Shown piece by piece: positions 9,148 through 17,283 of a DNA stretch of 64,000 nucleotides. Every line of letters starts with the position of its first letter. Within the stretch, counting starts at the first letter, position 1. The stretch comes from Oligoflexus sp. Its GTDB lineage: Bacteria; Bdellovibrionota_B; Oligoflexia; Oligoflexales; Oligoflexaceae. The notes below the pieces were generated by a model. That model saw only the letters and a program-made list of their open reading frames with translations, made no database searches and was not told where the DNA came from. Where the stretch lies: positions 1-64,000 of the forward strand of contig JACMOC010000036.1 in the NCBI GenBank assembly GCA_014378195.1, written 5' to 3'. The translations under genes were made by a program, and so were the position numbers.

Positions 9148-11019
9148 TTACTTCTTGGCGCGCGCGTCGACGAGAGCTTCGGCCTGAATAAGAGCGTTTT
9201 CCATAGCCCTAAAAGAAATTTTGTAGGGCTCTGTCCCACTCATATCCAATCCCCCCAGTTTGAGGAGGTCAAGGGGATAAAGCGAGCCGCCAGCCTTGAG
9301 CATTGAGATATAGGCATCCCGCGCCTTGGGTCCTTCGGCCAGAACTTTTTCAGCAAGAGCGTTCGACGCGATGAAGCTCGTCGTGTACTGAAAAACATAA
9401 AAGTGATTGTAAAAGTGCGGGATGTAGGCCCATTCCACGGCATAGAGCGGCTCGACCTTCACGACGCCTTCGGCCTCTCCATAATACTCCTTGAGCAGAT
9501 CAAAATAGGTCTTGTCGAGGAGATCAGCTGTTAGGGTATTGCCTTTCTGAGCAAGTTCATGCGTTTTCCATTCAAAATCAGCGAAAAAAGCCTGGCGGAA
9601 AACAGTCGTGCGGAAGTTTTCGAGAATCTGGCCCAACACGAAAAGCTGGAACTTCGGATCCTTATTACTGTTGATGAGATAATGATGAAGGAGATTCTCG
9701 TTAAATGTCGATGCGACTTCTGCCGCAAATGTCGGGTATTCACCATATTGGTAGGGCTGTGATTTTGTCGAATAGTAGCTATGCGCTGCATGGCCGAATT
9801 CATGGAGATAGGTCGAGACGCTGTCATAATCATTATTGTAGTTCATTAGGAGGTAGGGGTGAACGTCGTAGGCTGATCCGTCCATATAAGCGCCGCCTAC
9901 CTTGCCTTTGGCAGGATAAACGTCAACCCAGCGCTCTTTGATCGATCGTTCCAGGACGCTTTGATATTCGTCACCCAAGGGTTTGACTGTCGCGCGGGCA
10001 AGATCTTTAGCTTGAGTAAAGGTGTACTCAGGGGCCGCATCCTCTGTGAGAGGCAGATAAAGGTCGGAGTATTTGAGTTCTTCGAGGCCAAGAACTTTTT
10101 GTTTGAGTTTGAGATAACGCCAGAGGAGTGGTCGGTAAGCCTTTACCTGCTCGATCATACGCGTATAAACGCTGAGAGGAATATTCGCCTCACCTAAAGC
10201 GGCTTCAACATCACTATTATACTTGTGAGCCTTTCTATAGAACGCGTCGCGGCTGACCATGCTATTGAAGTTAGCCGCGTAGGTTTCGCGGAAATTTTTG
10301 TAAGTACCGAAAAACGCCTGGAAGGATTTCTCGCGGTCTGCAGTATCTTTGGATTGGCGATATTTTCCAAAGTTAGGTGCGGTCATTTGCACCGTCTCGC
10401 CGCTTTTCAGTGTGACGTTCGGAAAAGGGAGGTTGAGTGTAGTCAGTGCATGGAAAACATCGCGAGAGCCTTCCGAAAGTTCGGCGGAGTAGGCGAGTAT
10501 CTTGTTTTCTTCGGCGCTGAGAGTATGCTCTCTCAAACGAACGATATTCTCAAGAACCATCTGATATTTGCTTAGCGCGGGGTCATCCCGGTAAGTCTTG
10601 AATTTCGCCGGAGGGATCGCGATGATCTCACTATTTTGCGAGCTTGATGCTTCGCCAAGTTTTGCAAAGAGTTTCCCAGCTTGACCTTTCATAGCCTGGG
10701 CTTTTGGATCGTCGCCATTCGCTGATACTTTTTGATCAGCGTAGTTCGACAGACGCGCCGCCTCTTTTTGCGCCTTGAAATAGACATCGAGACAACTTGC
10801 CATCGTTTTGGGCGACTTGCCCCACTGACCTTTGCATTTTTCAACGGGACCTATAAGCGTCGCCACGGATTTGGCCGCTTCACCCCAGGCTTGGTCGTTG
10901 GGATAGAGTGCGGACAGGTCCCATTTGTCGGCCTCCGTCTGAGCCTGTGCATGGGGAGTGGCTAAGGTGAAAAGGGAAAATGAGGTGACTAAGGCATTAC
11001 GCCAAATCAAAGACGTCAC
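9148..11019 (-). CDS. pepF: M3-family oligoendopeptidase F-like metallopeptidase, exported
   Basis: The product is 623 residues, close to the usual 600 for oligoendopeptidase F. The zinc site HEFGH begins at His406 (His406, Glu407, His410), within YLHEFGHAAHSYYS, and the third ligand is expected in the following EVASTFNE segment. Unlike cytosolic PepF, the first 26 residues form a Sec signal peptide (ending PHAQA), so the enzyme should act in the periplasm or outside on short peptides. An upstream region without other genes separates it from the divergent tetR-type gene at 11189. Confidence 0.92.
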   Translation of the reverse strand: MTSLIWRNALVTSFSLFTLATPHAQAQTEADKWDLSALYPNDQAWGEAAKSVATLIGPVEKCKGQWGKSPKTMASCLDVYFKAQKEAARLSNYADQKVSANGDDPKAQAMKGQAGKLFAKLGEASSSQNSEIIAIPPAKFKTYRDDPALSKYQMVLENIVRLREHTLSAEENKILAYSAELSEGSRDVFHALTTLNLPFPNVTLKSGETVQMTAPNFGKYRQSKDTADREKSFQAFFGTYKNFRETYAANFNSMVSRDAFYRKAHKYNSDVEAALGEANIPLSVYTRMIEQVKAYRPLLWRYLKLKQKVLGLEELKYSDLYLPLTEDAAPEYTFTQAKDLARATVKPLGDEYQSVLERSIKERWVDVYPAKGKVGGAYMDGSAYDVHPYLLMNYNNDYDSVSTYLHEFGHAAHSYYSTKSQPYQYGEYPTFAAEVASTFNENLLHHYLINSNKDPKFQLFVLGQILENFRTTVFRQAFFADFEWKTHELAQKGNTLTADLLDKTYFDLLKEYYGEAEGVVKVEPLYAVEWAYIPHFYNHFYVFQYTTSFIASNALAEKVLAEGPKARDAYISMLKAGGSLYPLDLLKLGGLDMSGTEPYKISFRAMENALIQAEALVDARAKK

Positions 11020-11188
11020 GGTCGCTCCTTAAGAGTTGGGTAAAAGAAGAGGATAGCAGCCTAGATTACAGGACCTTAATGTTTAACGTGCTGAGGGGTG
11101 AAGAGCAACAGGCTGGTTTATATTATAGTCGTACGATAGAATTATGGTTGTAATGTTACTGCAGATTCAGAAGAGGCGTTGAGACCGC

Positions 11189-11761
11189 ATGCGTTATGAA
11201 AAAGGTCATAAGAAGAGTACGCGCCGGCACATCCTTGACGTAGCCGCGAAGCAATTTCTTACCCAGGGTATAAATGCGACAGGAATTGCGGGCCTTATGA
11301 AAGAAGCAAAGCTCACGAACGGTGCATTTTATGCCCACTTCGCTTCAAAAGACGAGCTTGTTGCGGAAATTCTCAAGGATTTGCTTGAAGATCGCGAAAG
11401 GCAATTTACGTTTTATCCACGCGACGGCGTGAGCCTTGCCGCGATGATTCAGACCTATTTATCGCCTCTGCACCGTGACCTTGCCAACCTCGGGTGCCCT
11501 TCGGCAGCTCTCCTCTCGGAACTGGTTCGTCATTCCGAGAACACGCGCTCCACCTACACTCTCCGCTTAGAGAAGACCTTTGCTGCAATTACGCTCAATC
11601 TGACTGGACAGAATGCACGAACTCATGCAATCGCCATATTTTCCATGGTTCTTGGAGCGCTTCAGCTGGCAAGGGTAGTAACGGATCCAGAGCTTTCGGA
11701 TGACATTTTGAAAAATGCGGCCGCAGTTGCCCTGAGTTTGGCGAGGAGCGGGGAAAAGTAA
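11189..11761 (+). CDS. TetR/AcrR-family transcriptional repressor
   Basis: This 190-residue protein has an N-terminal TetR helix-turn-helix (residues about 8-55): STRRHILDVAAKQFLTQGI, then the recognition part GIAGLMKEAKLTNGAFYAHF. The C-terminal all-helical domain would bind a small hydrophobic effector. It is divergent from pepF and probably controls a neighbouring promoter and its own. It overlaps the antisense end of the broken ORF at 11.8-12.1 kb, whose intact ancestor may have been its target. This is an inference. Confidence 0.88.
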   Translation: MRYEKGHKKSTRRHILDVAAKQFLTQGINATGIAGLMKEAKLTNGAFYAHFASKDELVAEILKDLLEDRERQFTFYPRDGVSLAAMIQTYLSPLHRDLANLGCPSAALLSELVRHSENTRSTYTLRLEKTFAAITLNLTGQNARTHAIAIFSMVLGALQLARVVTDPELSDDILKNAAAVALSLARSGEK

Positions 11762-12089
11762 GGGTAAGGTAAATCGGCTTCTTTCTGAAGATTTCTCGAA
11801 AAAGCATTTCGGATTCCTTACCGACGAGGGGATTTGTAAAGCGCGAATTATACGGAACGGGCGCTTCAAGCATTCGGCCCATATCGATGTCCGTATACTT
11901 CGTTCCAAGGGCTTCGTTTGAATGAGGAGGCAGCTGGAGGACAATGCCCTCAGCCGCAAATCAAGCCGTCATCTGCCTCATGCTTTCACGCACTTGATCG
12001 TCCTCATTCATACCGCTGATCCTCGCGTAAACTATCTTGAGATAGGTAAAGGCAAGGCGTGACAAGGCGAAAGTCGTTTGAAAGGGCAT
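11762..12089 (-). pseudogene. Unrecognised ORF interrupted by an in-frame TGA
   Basis: One frame reads from an ATG at 12089 through 42 codons to a TGA at 11961-11963. It continues in the same frame with protein-like sequence (AAEGIVLQLPPHSNEAL, DIDMGRMLEAPVPYNS) past 11770, where it begins to overlap tetR antisense. Both halves look coding, so this may be a gene with a nonsense mutation. TGA recoding is unlikely, because TGA ends several clear genes here. No ribosome site precedes the ATG. The true 3' end and the family are unknown. Confidence 0.4.
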
Positions 12090-12101
12090 TGGGTCACGCC
12101 G

Positions 12102-13232
12102 TTATCGCGGCAGACGTTCTAGAGCATCTTCCATAAGTTTGACAGTTCGGTCGATGTGAGCGAGTTTATCCAAACCAAACAGCCCCAAACGAAACGTTTT
12201 AAATCCCGGGCCTTCATCACACATCAAAGGAACGCCCGCAGCTGTCTGCAGGCCGAGCTCGGCAAAGGCTTTGCCGTTCTGAACCGCATCGTTTTGCGTA
12301 AAGTGGACAAGCACGCCGGGCGCTTCAAATCCTTCGGCAGCTGTACTTTTATAACCGCGTTTGGCAAAAGCCGCACGGGCTTTGGTCCCAAGTTCCCACT
12401 GTCGATCTCTGGTCACGCCAAACCCAAGCTCTTCCATCTCTCTCATGGCGCCGTGAAAGCGCGCAAGTGCGTCTGTCGGCATGGTTGCATGATAGGCGTA
12501 TCCGCCGGCTTCGTAGGCTTTCATGATCTGCAGCCACTTTAAGAGGTCGCCGGCAAAACTTGTGCTCTTAGTGGTCTCAATGCGTTTATGGGCGCGTGGA
12601 CTCAGCATTACCAGAGCACAGCAAGGACTTGCGCTCCAGCCTTTTTGAGGGGCACTCAGGAGGATGTCAACGCCTGTGGCTTTCATATCAACCCAGGCGG
12701 CACCTGACGCGATGCAGTCGAGTATGAACAGGCCTCCGACTTCATGAACTGCATCGGCGACAGCTTTGAGATAGAAATCAGGTAATATCATTCCGGCAGC
12801 AGTTTCGACATGAGCGGCAAATAGTAAATCTGGCTTTTCAGATCGGATAACTGCAAGAACGGTTTCGAGTGCAGGCGGTTCAAAGGCTGAATCCACAGCG
12901 TCGGTCAGAGGCCGGGCTTTCAAGACAATCTCTTTTTTTGCAATCCCCCCTGTTTCAAAGATCTGAGTCCAACGGTAACTAAACCAGCCATTCCGAATAA
13001 TAAGGCATGTTTTATCGGTGGCAAATTGCCGAGCGACAGCTTCCATTCCAAAGGTTCCACTACCTGGCACGATAGCAATGGCATCAGCCTGGTAGACACG
13101 TTTGAGTGTACTCGCAATGTCGCGCATGATCTGTTGAAAGGCAGGCGCCATGTGGTTTAGAGAGCGATCATTGAAAACTACGGAATATTCGAGCAACCCT
13201 TTGGGATCAACCATCGGCATAAGTGTAGACAC
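12102..13232 (-). CDS. Class V aminotransferase, alanine/serine-glyoxylate type
   Basis: This 376-residue PLP enzyme of fold type I has the expected length. Visible features are the phosphate-binding GSGTFGMEAV segment, the cofactor-ring Asp in FILDCIASG, and the Schiff-base Lys in SAPQKGW. The sequence fits the alanine-glyoxylate/serine-glyoxylate/phosphoserine-type class V group. The amino donor cannot be fixed from sequence. It is cytoplasmic and has no evident operon partner. An unusual Cys-Cys (SPCCALV) follows the catalytic Lys loop. Confidence 0.88.
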   Translation of the reverse strand: MSTLMPMVDPKGLLEYSVVFNDRSLNHMAPAFQQIMRDIASTLKRVYQADAIAIVPGSGTFGMEAVARQFATDKTCLIIRNGWFSYRWTQIFETGGIAKKEIVLKARPLTDAVDSAFEPPALETVLAVIRSEKPDLLFAAHVETAAGMILPDFYLKAVADAVHEVGGLFILDCIASGAAWVDMKATGVDILLSAPQKGWSASPCCALVMLSPRAHKRIETTKSTSFAGDLLKWLQIMKAYEAGGYAYHATMPTDALARFHGAMREMEELGFGVTRDRQWELGTKARAAFAKRGYKSTAAEGFEAPGVLVHFTQNDAVQNGKAFAELGLQTAAGVPLMCDEGPGFKTFRLGLFGLDKLAHIDRTVKLMEDALERLPR

Positions 13233-13348
13233 TGGATTTATCTCCCCCAGGTGAAATTCTCTCCTGATATATCACAGCAAGCCTTGATGTTATAGGGAGT
13301 CTTAAGCAACTTTGTGTATGATGGAGGAAAACAAAGGAGGCTGCGTCC

Positions 13349-15070
13349 GTGCGTTTAACGAACACTGCATTCGGACTTTTACTCATAGTCTGTGGCGGAT
13401 GCCGGCACACAGCGGATTCATCCCAGACCAAATCCCTCCGGGATATTTCGGATCGACCTTTAATTGAAAGGACGCTCCTTGATGTATCAACAGGCGAACC
13501 CATCGATCTCGTTGTGGATTCCACACGTGAAAAACCGGCCGAAGATGCGCGTCTTTTTATAAGTTCGCTCCTTATAACACTGGAGCAGCCCGACAGCGAG
13601 GACGTTTGTGCGCATGCTTTAAAAAGCGTAAATGCAAAAACATCCAAGGGCCTGATCCCCCTGATACAAATCGATCATGGTGAAGGCGAAAGCACTTTCA
13701 TCTTTGGCAATAGGCTGAATCTAGTGCCGCTGGCCATCACCGAACTTTTGTTTACTTTCGACAAGGCGGGCGAAGGTTCAAGTCAGTGTCGCCTGACGGT
13801 AGCTGGCGACGGTCATTGGGAATCCGGCGGTGATATTGGTTACACTTACGTTTCCGACAATCCCGCCCGTGATAAAGCTATCAAGGAGTATGGTTCAGCT
13901 TACGAACATCGCCTCCACCACTACCTGTGGCATACAACGCGCGGGTTGTGGAATGGTCTTGTCACAGAAATCGCTACGATTAAAGCGGCTAACGCGACTG
14001 CAAAGCCAGACGACCCATCGATAGAGACTTCCAAAGAGCGGCTTGCAACTCTGGAGCAGTCTGTTAAGGAATTTCAAGATGCGGGCTGGGCCCCACCCCG
14101 GTATTTTCATAAAGATGAAAAAGAGACAACTCTGAGTGGAGCTGGAGAGGACTTTCTTTTTATGCATAACAGAATGCTTCAAGAGTTGGGGAATCATCTC
14201 AAGAGCAAGGGTCTGCCGATGGTTCCAGCGTGGGACACATTACCGACGCCCGATGATAATACATTTCCATTAGCCCCGGCGGGGTTTCCCAAAGCGGATC
14301 TTTCGGAATTCAAGACAGACGCGTATTTTTACGAAAAGCAGACGATCTGGGAGAGTGCTTACAAAACGGCAGTTGTTGATCAAGATGCACTGGCTGCCAA
14401 TCTTTTTGCCACCAAATCGGCTCATACCGTAAAGGAACCAGCCGTGGCCGCTTATACGATGGAGGACGCTCATAAAGAGATCGCTTTACTCATGGAACCG
14501 AGGCCCGGAATTAAGTATACCGGCGTAAAAGGCATTACATTGAGCGAATATGGTCATCTCATCGAGATGACGATTCATAATAACCTTCATACTCGTTATG
14601 CCGTTGAAGGCTCTTCGCGCCCGGCGAATACCGATCCCCTTGATCGCGGCAGCTGGATGGCAGATTGGGCGCCGGTTTATGACACGCCCTCATACGACTG
14701 GCTCGGCGACACGTATTCGTCTCACGTTAACCCTTGGTTTTATCGTATCCATGGTTGGATTGATGCCCGCATTCGGACCTGGCTCGAGATAAACGACTAC
14801 AAAAGTATCGGGACGCGTGAGGAGTGCAAATCCGCTGCACAGCCCTGCTATGTATGGCTTTCTGATAAACGTTATCAAAACACGGGCACAGTCGAACCTT
14901 GGGAAGGACCGATTCTAGCCGCCGAGGCCACAGGCGGCGTACAAAGCCTGCATGCTCACAAAGCGCCACTATTCTCAACAAAGGTCATAAAAGCAACGCG
15001 TGGCCTACGGGCGCAACACGCGAGCATGAATCGCATTTTGTTGAACCCTGGCCTAATTCCGGCTCGTTGA
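13349..15070 (+). CDS. Tyrosinase-like di-copper domain lipoprotein
   Basis: The gene starts at a GTG with an ideal AAAGGAGG 8 nt upstream. The N-terminus is a short lipoprotein signal with Cys at about residue 18. The 573-residue protein has segments that match the tyrosinase copper fold in order: DFLFMHNRML (His273, like FLPWHR of CuA) followed by PAWDTL (like PYWD), then IHNNLH (His410 and His414, CuB) and NPWFYRIHGWID (His468, like DPxFWxHHxxxD). The second CuA histidine is not obvious, so copper loading and phenol-oxidase activity are uncertain. Earlier His-rich text (HRLHHYLWH, about residues 194-202) may supply ligands. The assignment is by motif only. Confidence 0.6.
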   Translation: MRLTNTAFGLLLIVCGGCRHTADSSQTKSLRDISDRPLIERTLLDVSTGEPIDLVVDSTREKPAEDARLFISSLLITLEQPDSEDVCAHALKSVNAKTSKGLIPLIQIDHGEGESTFIFGNRLNLVPLAITELLFTFDKAGEGSSQCRLTVAGDGHWESGGDIGYTYVSDNPARDKAIKEYGSAYEHRLHHYLWHTTRGLWNGLVTEIATIKAANATAKPDDPSIETSKERLATLEQSVKEFQDAGWAPPRYFHKDEKETTLSGAGEDFLFMHNRMLQELGNHLKSKGLPMVPAWDTLPTPDDNTFPLAPAGFPKADLSEFKTDAYFYEKQTIWESAYKTAVVDQDALAANLFATKSAHTVKEPAVAAYTMEDAHKEIALLMEPRPGIKYTGVKGITLSEYGHLIEMTIHNNLHTRYAVEGSSRPANTDPLDRGSWMADWAPVYDTPSYDWLGDTYSSHVNPWFYRIHGWIDARIRTWLEINDYKSIGTREECKSAAQPCYVWLSDKRYQNTGTVEPWEGPILAAEATGGVQSLHAHKAPLFSTKVIKATRGLRAQHASMNRILLNPGLIPAR

Positions 15071-15157
15071 TTTTTGCTGGATTTAAAAGAAGGGCATAAT
15101 TAACTTTAAGCAAACTTTATAAATAATTGAAATCTATGATAAAAATTAAGTGTTTGT

Positions 15158-15225
15158 AAAATCAGAAAACTCTGGGTTCAGAATCCCCGATGGAAAGCCG
15201 ATCAATTTGTAGCCCTTCTGATTTT
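15158..15225 (+). other. Long-loop perfect inverted repeat, possible structured 5' RNA
   Basis: A perfect 10-bp repeat (AAAATCAGAA at 15158-15167 and TTCTGATTTT at 15216-15225) encloses 48 nt. These contain a GGG...CCC hairpin and the repeated CCGAT motif. It ends 47 nt before the ATG of the lectin lipoprotein. It may be a structured leader or a terminator for the upstream gene. It matches no riboswitch consensus I know. Confidence 0.4.
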
Positions 15226-15271
15226 AGCTTAACAGGTGTCAGGTGGTGCTAGACACAATTGGGGATTTGAC

Positions 15272-16360
15272 ATGCGTTTATACTCTACAGCAGCACTCTC
15301 GACAATCACTGGGGTATCACTGGCACTTACGGTGCTTGGGATCGTTGGCTGTAACTCTGGAGGCGGCGGCCTGCAAGGTTCTGCTGGATCTAAGTCAGGC
15401 ATGTCCTCGGCCTCATCCCAATCGCCAGCGGGCGACCCGGCGGTTTACCACTCGGGCGATGGAAATGGTGTTGATTCTTCAGGCAACGCCCTGCCTCAAG
15501 CGCCCGATGCAGGGAGCGAACTCGATAAAAAAGGTATCGTGCCTCCAAGTGTCATTACCGGCGCGTATCTACAGTGTATGAAAGAAGTCGATGAGACTAA
15601 CAAGGTCGCTACGACTGTTTCCTGTAACCTCTTGAGTACCGAAACCAACAAGATCTTCACGATCACCGACCTTTATGCTGCACCAGTATTCGGTTTTGCG
15701 CCCAACGGATCGACATTAAGCGTTTCCCAGACGGTGCTTTCTGAAAAAGAATACTGGAACGTCAAGTATCACATCGTGGCAAAATCGAGTGATCAGCTGA
15801 GAAATGAAATAGGAATGATTTCTTTTTCTTTCACCGGGCTCAATCGGAAATCAAATGCCTCCGAAAGCCTGGCAAAGAAAGTCGTCTATACAGATAAAAA
15901 GTTTGATCTCACAATCAAGACACAACATGTTCATACGGTGGGATCAGGCGCTAATTCCAAAGATTATTGTATGGATACGAACCTTCAGGATGAATCGAAC
16001 GGAAGTCACAGTCAGAACAGTGTCACAGTATGCAACGGCTCGGTGGCCCAAGACTGGTTCATCACTGACGATTCAAAAATATCAACAATTGGCGGAATTT
16101 GCGCGAGTTTCAACGAACCTTCAAGCGGCGGTAACACCAACTATATGGAACACTTCCGCGAGTGTACCGATCCCTTTACAAAACAATTCGATTTTGATTT
16201 CACGACAGGCATAATCAAAGTGAGAAACTCAAATAATTTGTGCATGGCGCTCATCAATCTCTTTGCGAGCGGTGATACGATAGACTACGTAGGGCAGGAG
16301 ACCTGCGACGCGACGAAGTCTTCGCAAAAATGGACTGTGAGCCCCACAATTCGCCCATGA
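15272..16360 (+). CDS. Ricin-type beta-trefoil lectin lipoprotein
   Basis: The ATG at 15272 directly precedes a signal peptide with lipobox IVGC at about residue 27; an upstream in-frame codon at 15236 would bury the signal. After a Gly/Ser-rich linker (about residues 28-90) comes a domain with little similarity to known folds. The C-terminal 140 residues are a ricin B-like domain: YCMDTN, QDWFI and SQKWTV are the QxW-type repeats, with paired cysteines. The likely role is surface carbohydrate binding, perhaps of prey or polymer. The sugar specificity is unknown. Confidence 0.75.
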   Translation: MRLYSTAALSTITGVSLALTVLGIVGCNSGGGGLQGSAGSKSGMSSASSQSPAGDPAVYHSGDGNGVDSSGNALPQAPDAGSELDKKGIVPPSVITGAYLQCMKEVDETNKVATTVSCNLLSTETNKIFTITDLYAAPVFGFAPNGSTLSVSQTVLSEKEYWNVKYHIVAKSSDQLRNEIGMISFSFTGLNRKSNASESLAKKVVYTDKKFDLTIKTQHVHTVGSGANSKDYCMDTNLQDESNGSHSQNSVTVCNGSVAQDWFITDDSKISTIGGICASFNEPSSGGNTNYMEHFRECTDPFTKQFDFDFTTGIIKVRNSNNLCMALINLFASGDTIDYVGQETCDATKSSQKWTVSPTIRP

Positions 16361-16371
16361 AGTGACGGCTT

Positions 16372-16722
16372 TTAGGATGAGGCGAGTACCGTTCCCTCCA
16401 AGGTTCTGACTAGAAATGTCATGACGTCTGTGGTGTACGCAGGTCCATGGATAATCATGATGCTCGACATCATAGAGGCGCCGGCACTTGTACCGGCAAG
16501 CACGAGGCCTTTCTCGTAAAGGTCGTGCAAACGCCCGTCGAGTTTGGTCCCTCCAAGCAAGCGTGTTTTACGGAATTGATCTCCGCCCGTGAAAAACACA
16601 CCTGTAGCATGATCGAGTAATGTGACTCTTCCGGGCTGATTCGCGTCATCCCTGTGCTCAACATCAAGTGTGTTGATGATGGCATTGGGGCCTGATACGA
16701 TCGTCCTTGGTTTCGATACCAT
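16372..16722 (-). pseudogene. Cyanophycinase (S51-like peptidase) remnant
   Basis: The frame carries the core cyanophycinase signature: ATGVFFTGGDQ, LLGGT and the nucleophile elbow AGTSAGASMMS with the catalytic Ser. However, about 120 residues are missing at the N-terminus, and the C-terminal part after MIIHG is replaced by a short unrelated tail ending at 16372. Intact enzymes are about 270 residues. It starts inside the CheA fragment below, in another frame, so it cannot make a functional protein. This is a gene remnant. Confidence 0.75.
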
Positions 16723-16978
16723 GGTCGATTGAGTTGCGGATAATGTGAGTCAGAGGATCTTTGACCGCTTCGATGAGAGTCTTGTCGAGTTCGGTTTCTG
16801 TGCCTTCGAGTTTGAGAAGAATTTCTTTGTTCAGGTCACGAGCGAGGTCTCCAACCAGGCGATGGAACTTGGTAAGGATAGTGCCTGTAATTGGTTCGAG
16901 TTGTTCTTCAGCTTCTAGAAGGAAGTCGTTCATCGCCCCAGAGTGAATTCCTGTATTTTTAGTTACGTCACGCCCCAA
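16700..16978 (-). pseudogene. CheA chemotaxis kinase remnant with internal deletion
   Basis: A CheA-like start (MNDFLLEAEEQLE from 16933) is joined directly to the start of the CheA kinase core (PITGTILTKFHRLVGDL, ELDKTLIEAVKDPLTH, RNSIDHGIE). In normal CheA these are several hundred residues apart. The frame then runs into the cyanophycinase remnant at about 16700. So it has one internal deletion plus a truncation fused to a second gene. It is non-functional. Confidence 0.75.
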
Positions 16979-16979
16979 A

Positions 16980-17283
16980 CATTATGTACAAAGTTTCCTT
17001 CGGTGCATAAGTCGAGAGCTGAACCTAAAAGATTTTTAGCAGGGGCGAGATTTGATTAAATGGTTAAGATTAGGGGGATTTATTTGAGCACAATCTGACT
17101 TTTACATCATAGCCGTGAGCTTCGTATCATTTAACACAAGCAGTAAATAAACATTTGGTAATGATTTTAGTTAGTTATGAATTCACTGTCACGTGTGGCA
17201 AACACCGTGTGATAATGAGAAGTGGGAATGGGCGCTCCTTATGTAGAAGCATATGTGCTTGAGTTAACTCAAGCCTCTTGATG
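16980..17283. other. Non-coding spacer, no feature seen
   Basis: About 300 bases, AT-rich, lie between the remnant and the 3' end of the GH13 gene. No convincing ORF, RNA or terminator is seen. A short imperfect dyad (CACGTGTG...CACCGTGTG) at about 17191-17213 is the only structure noted. Confidence 0.5.

Noticed and set aside
11961..11963. TGA recoded as tryptophan
   Set aside because: TGA is the clear stop of intact genes here (for example those ending at 40454 and 47067), so recoding is not supported.
15170..15200. Sequence GGGTTC..GAATCCC resembling a tRNA T-arm
   Set aside because: The loop is 8 nt, no acceptor or anticodon stems or 70-nt cloverleaf can be placed around it.
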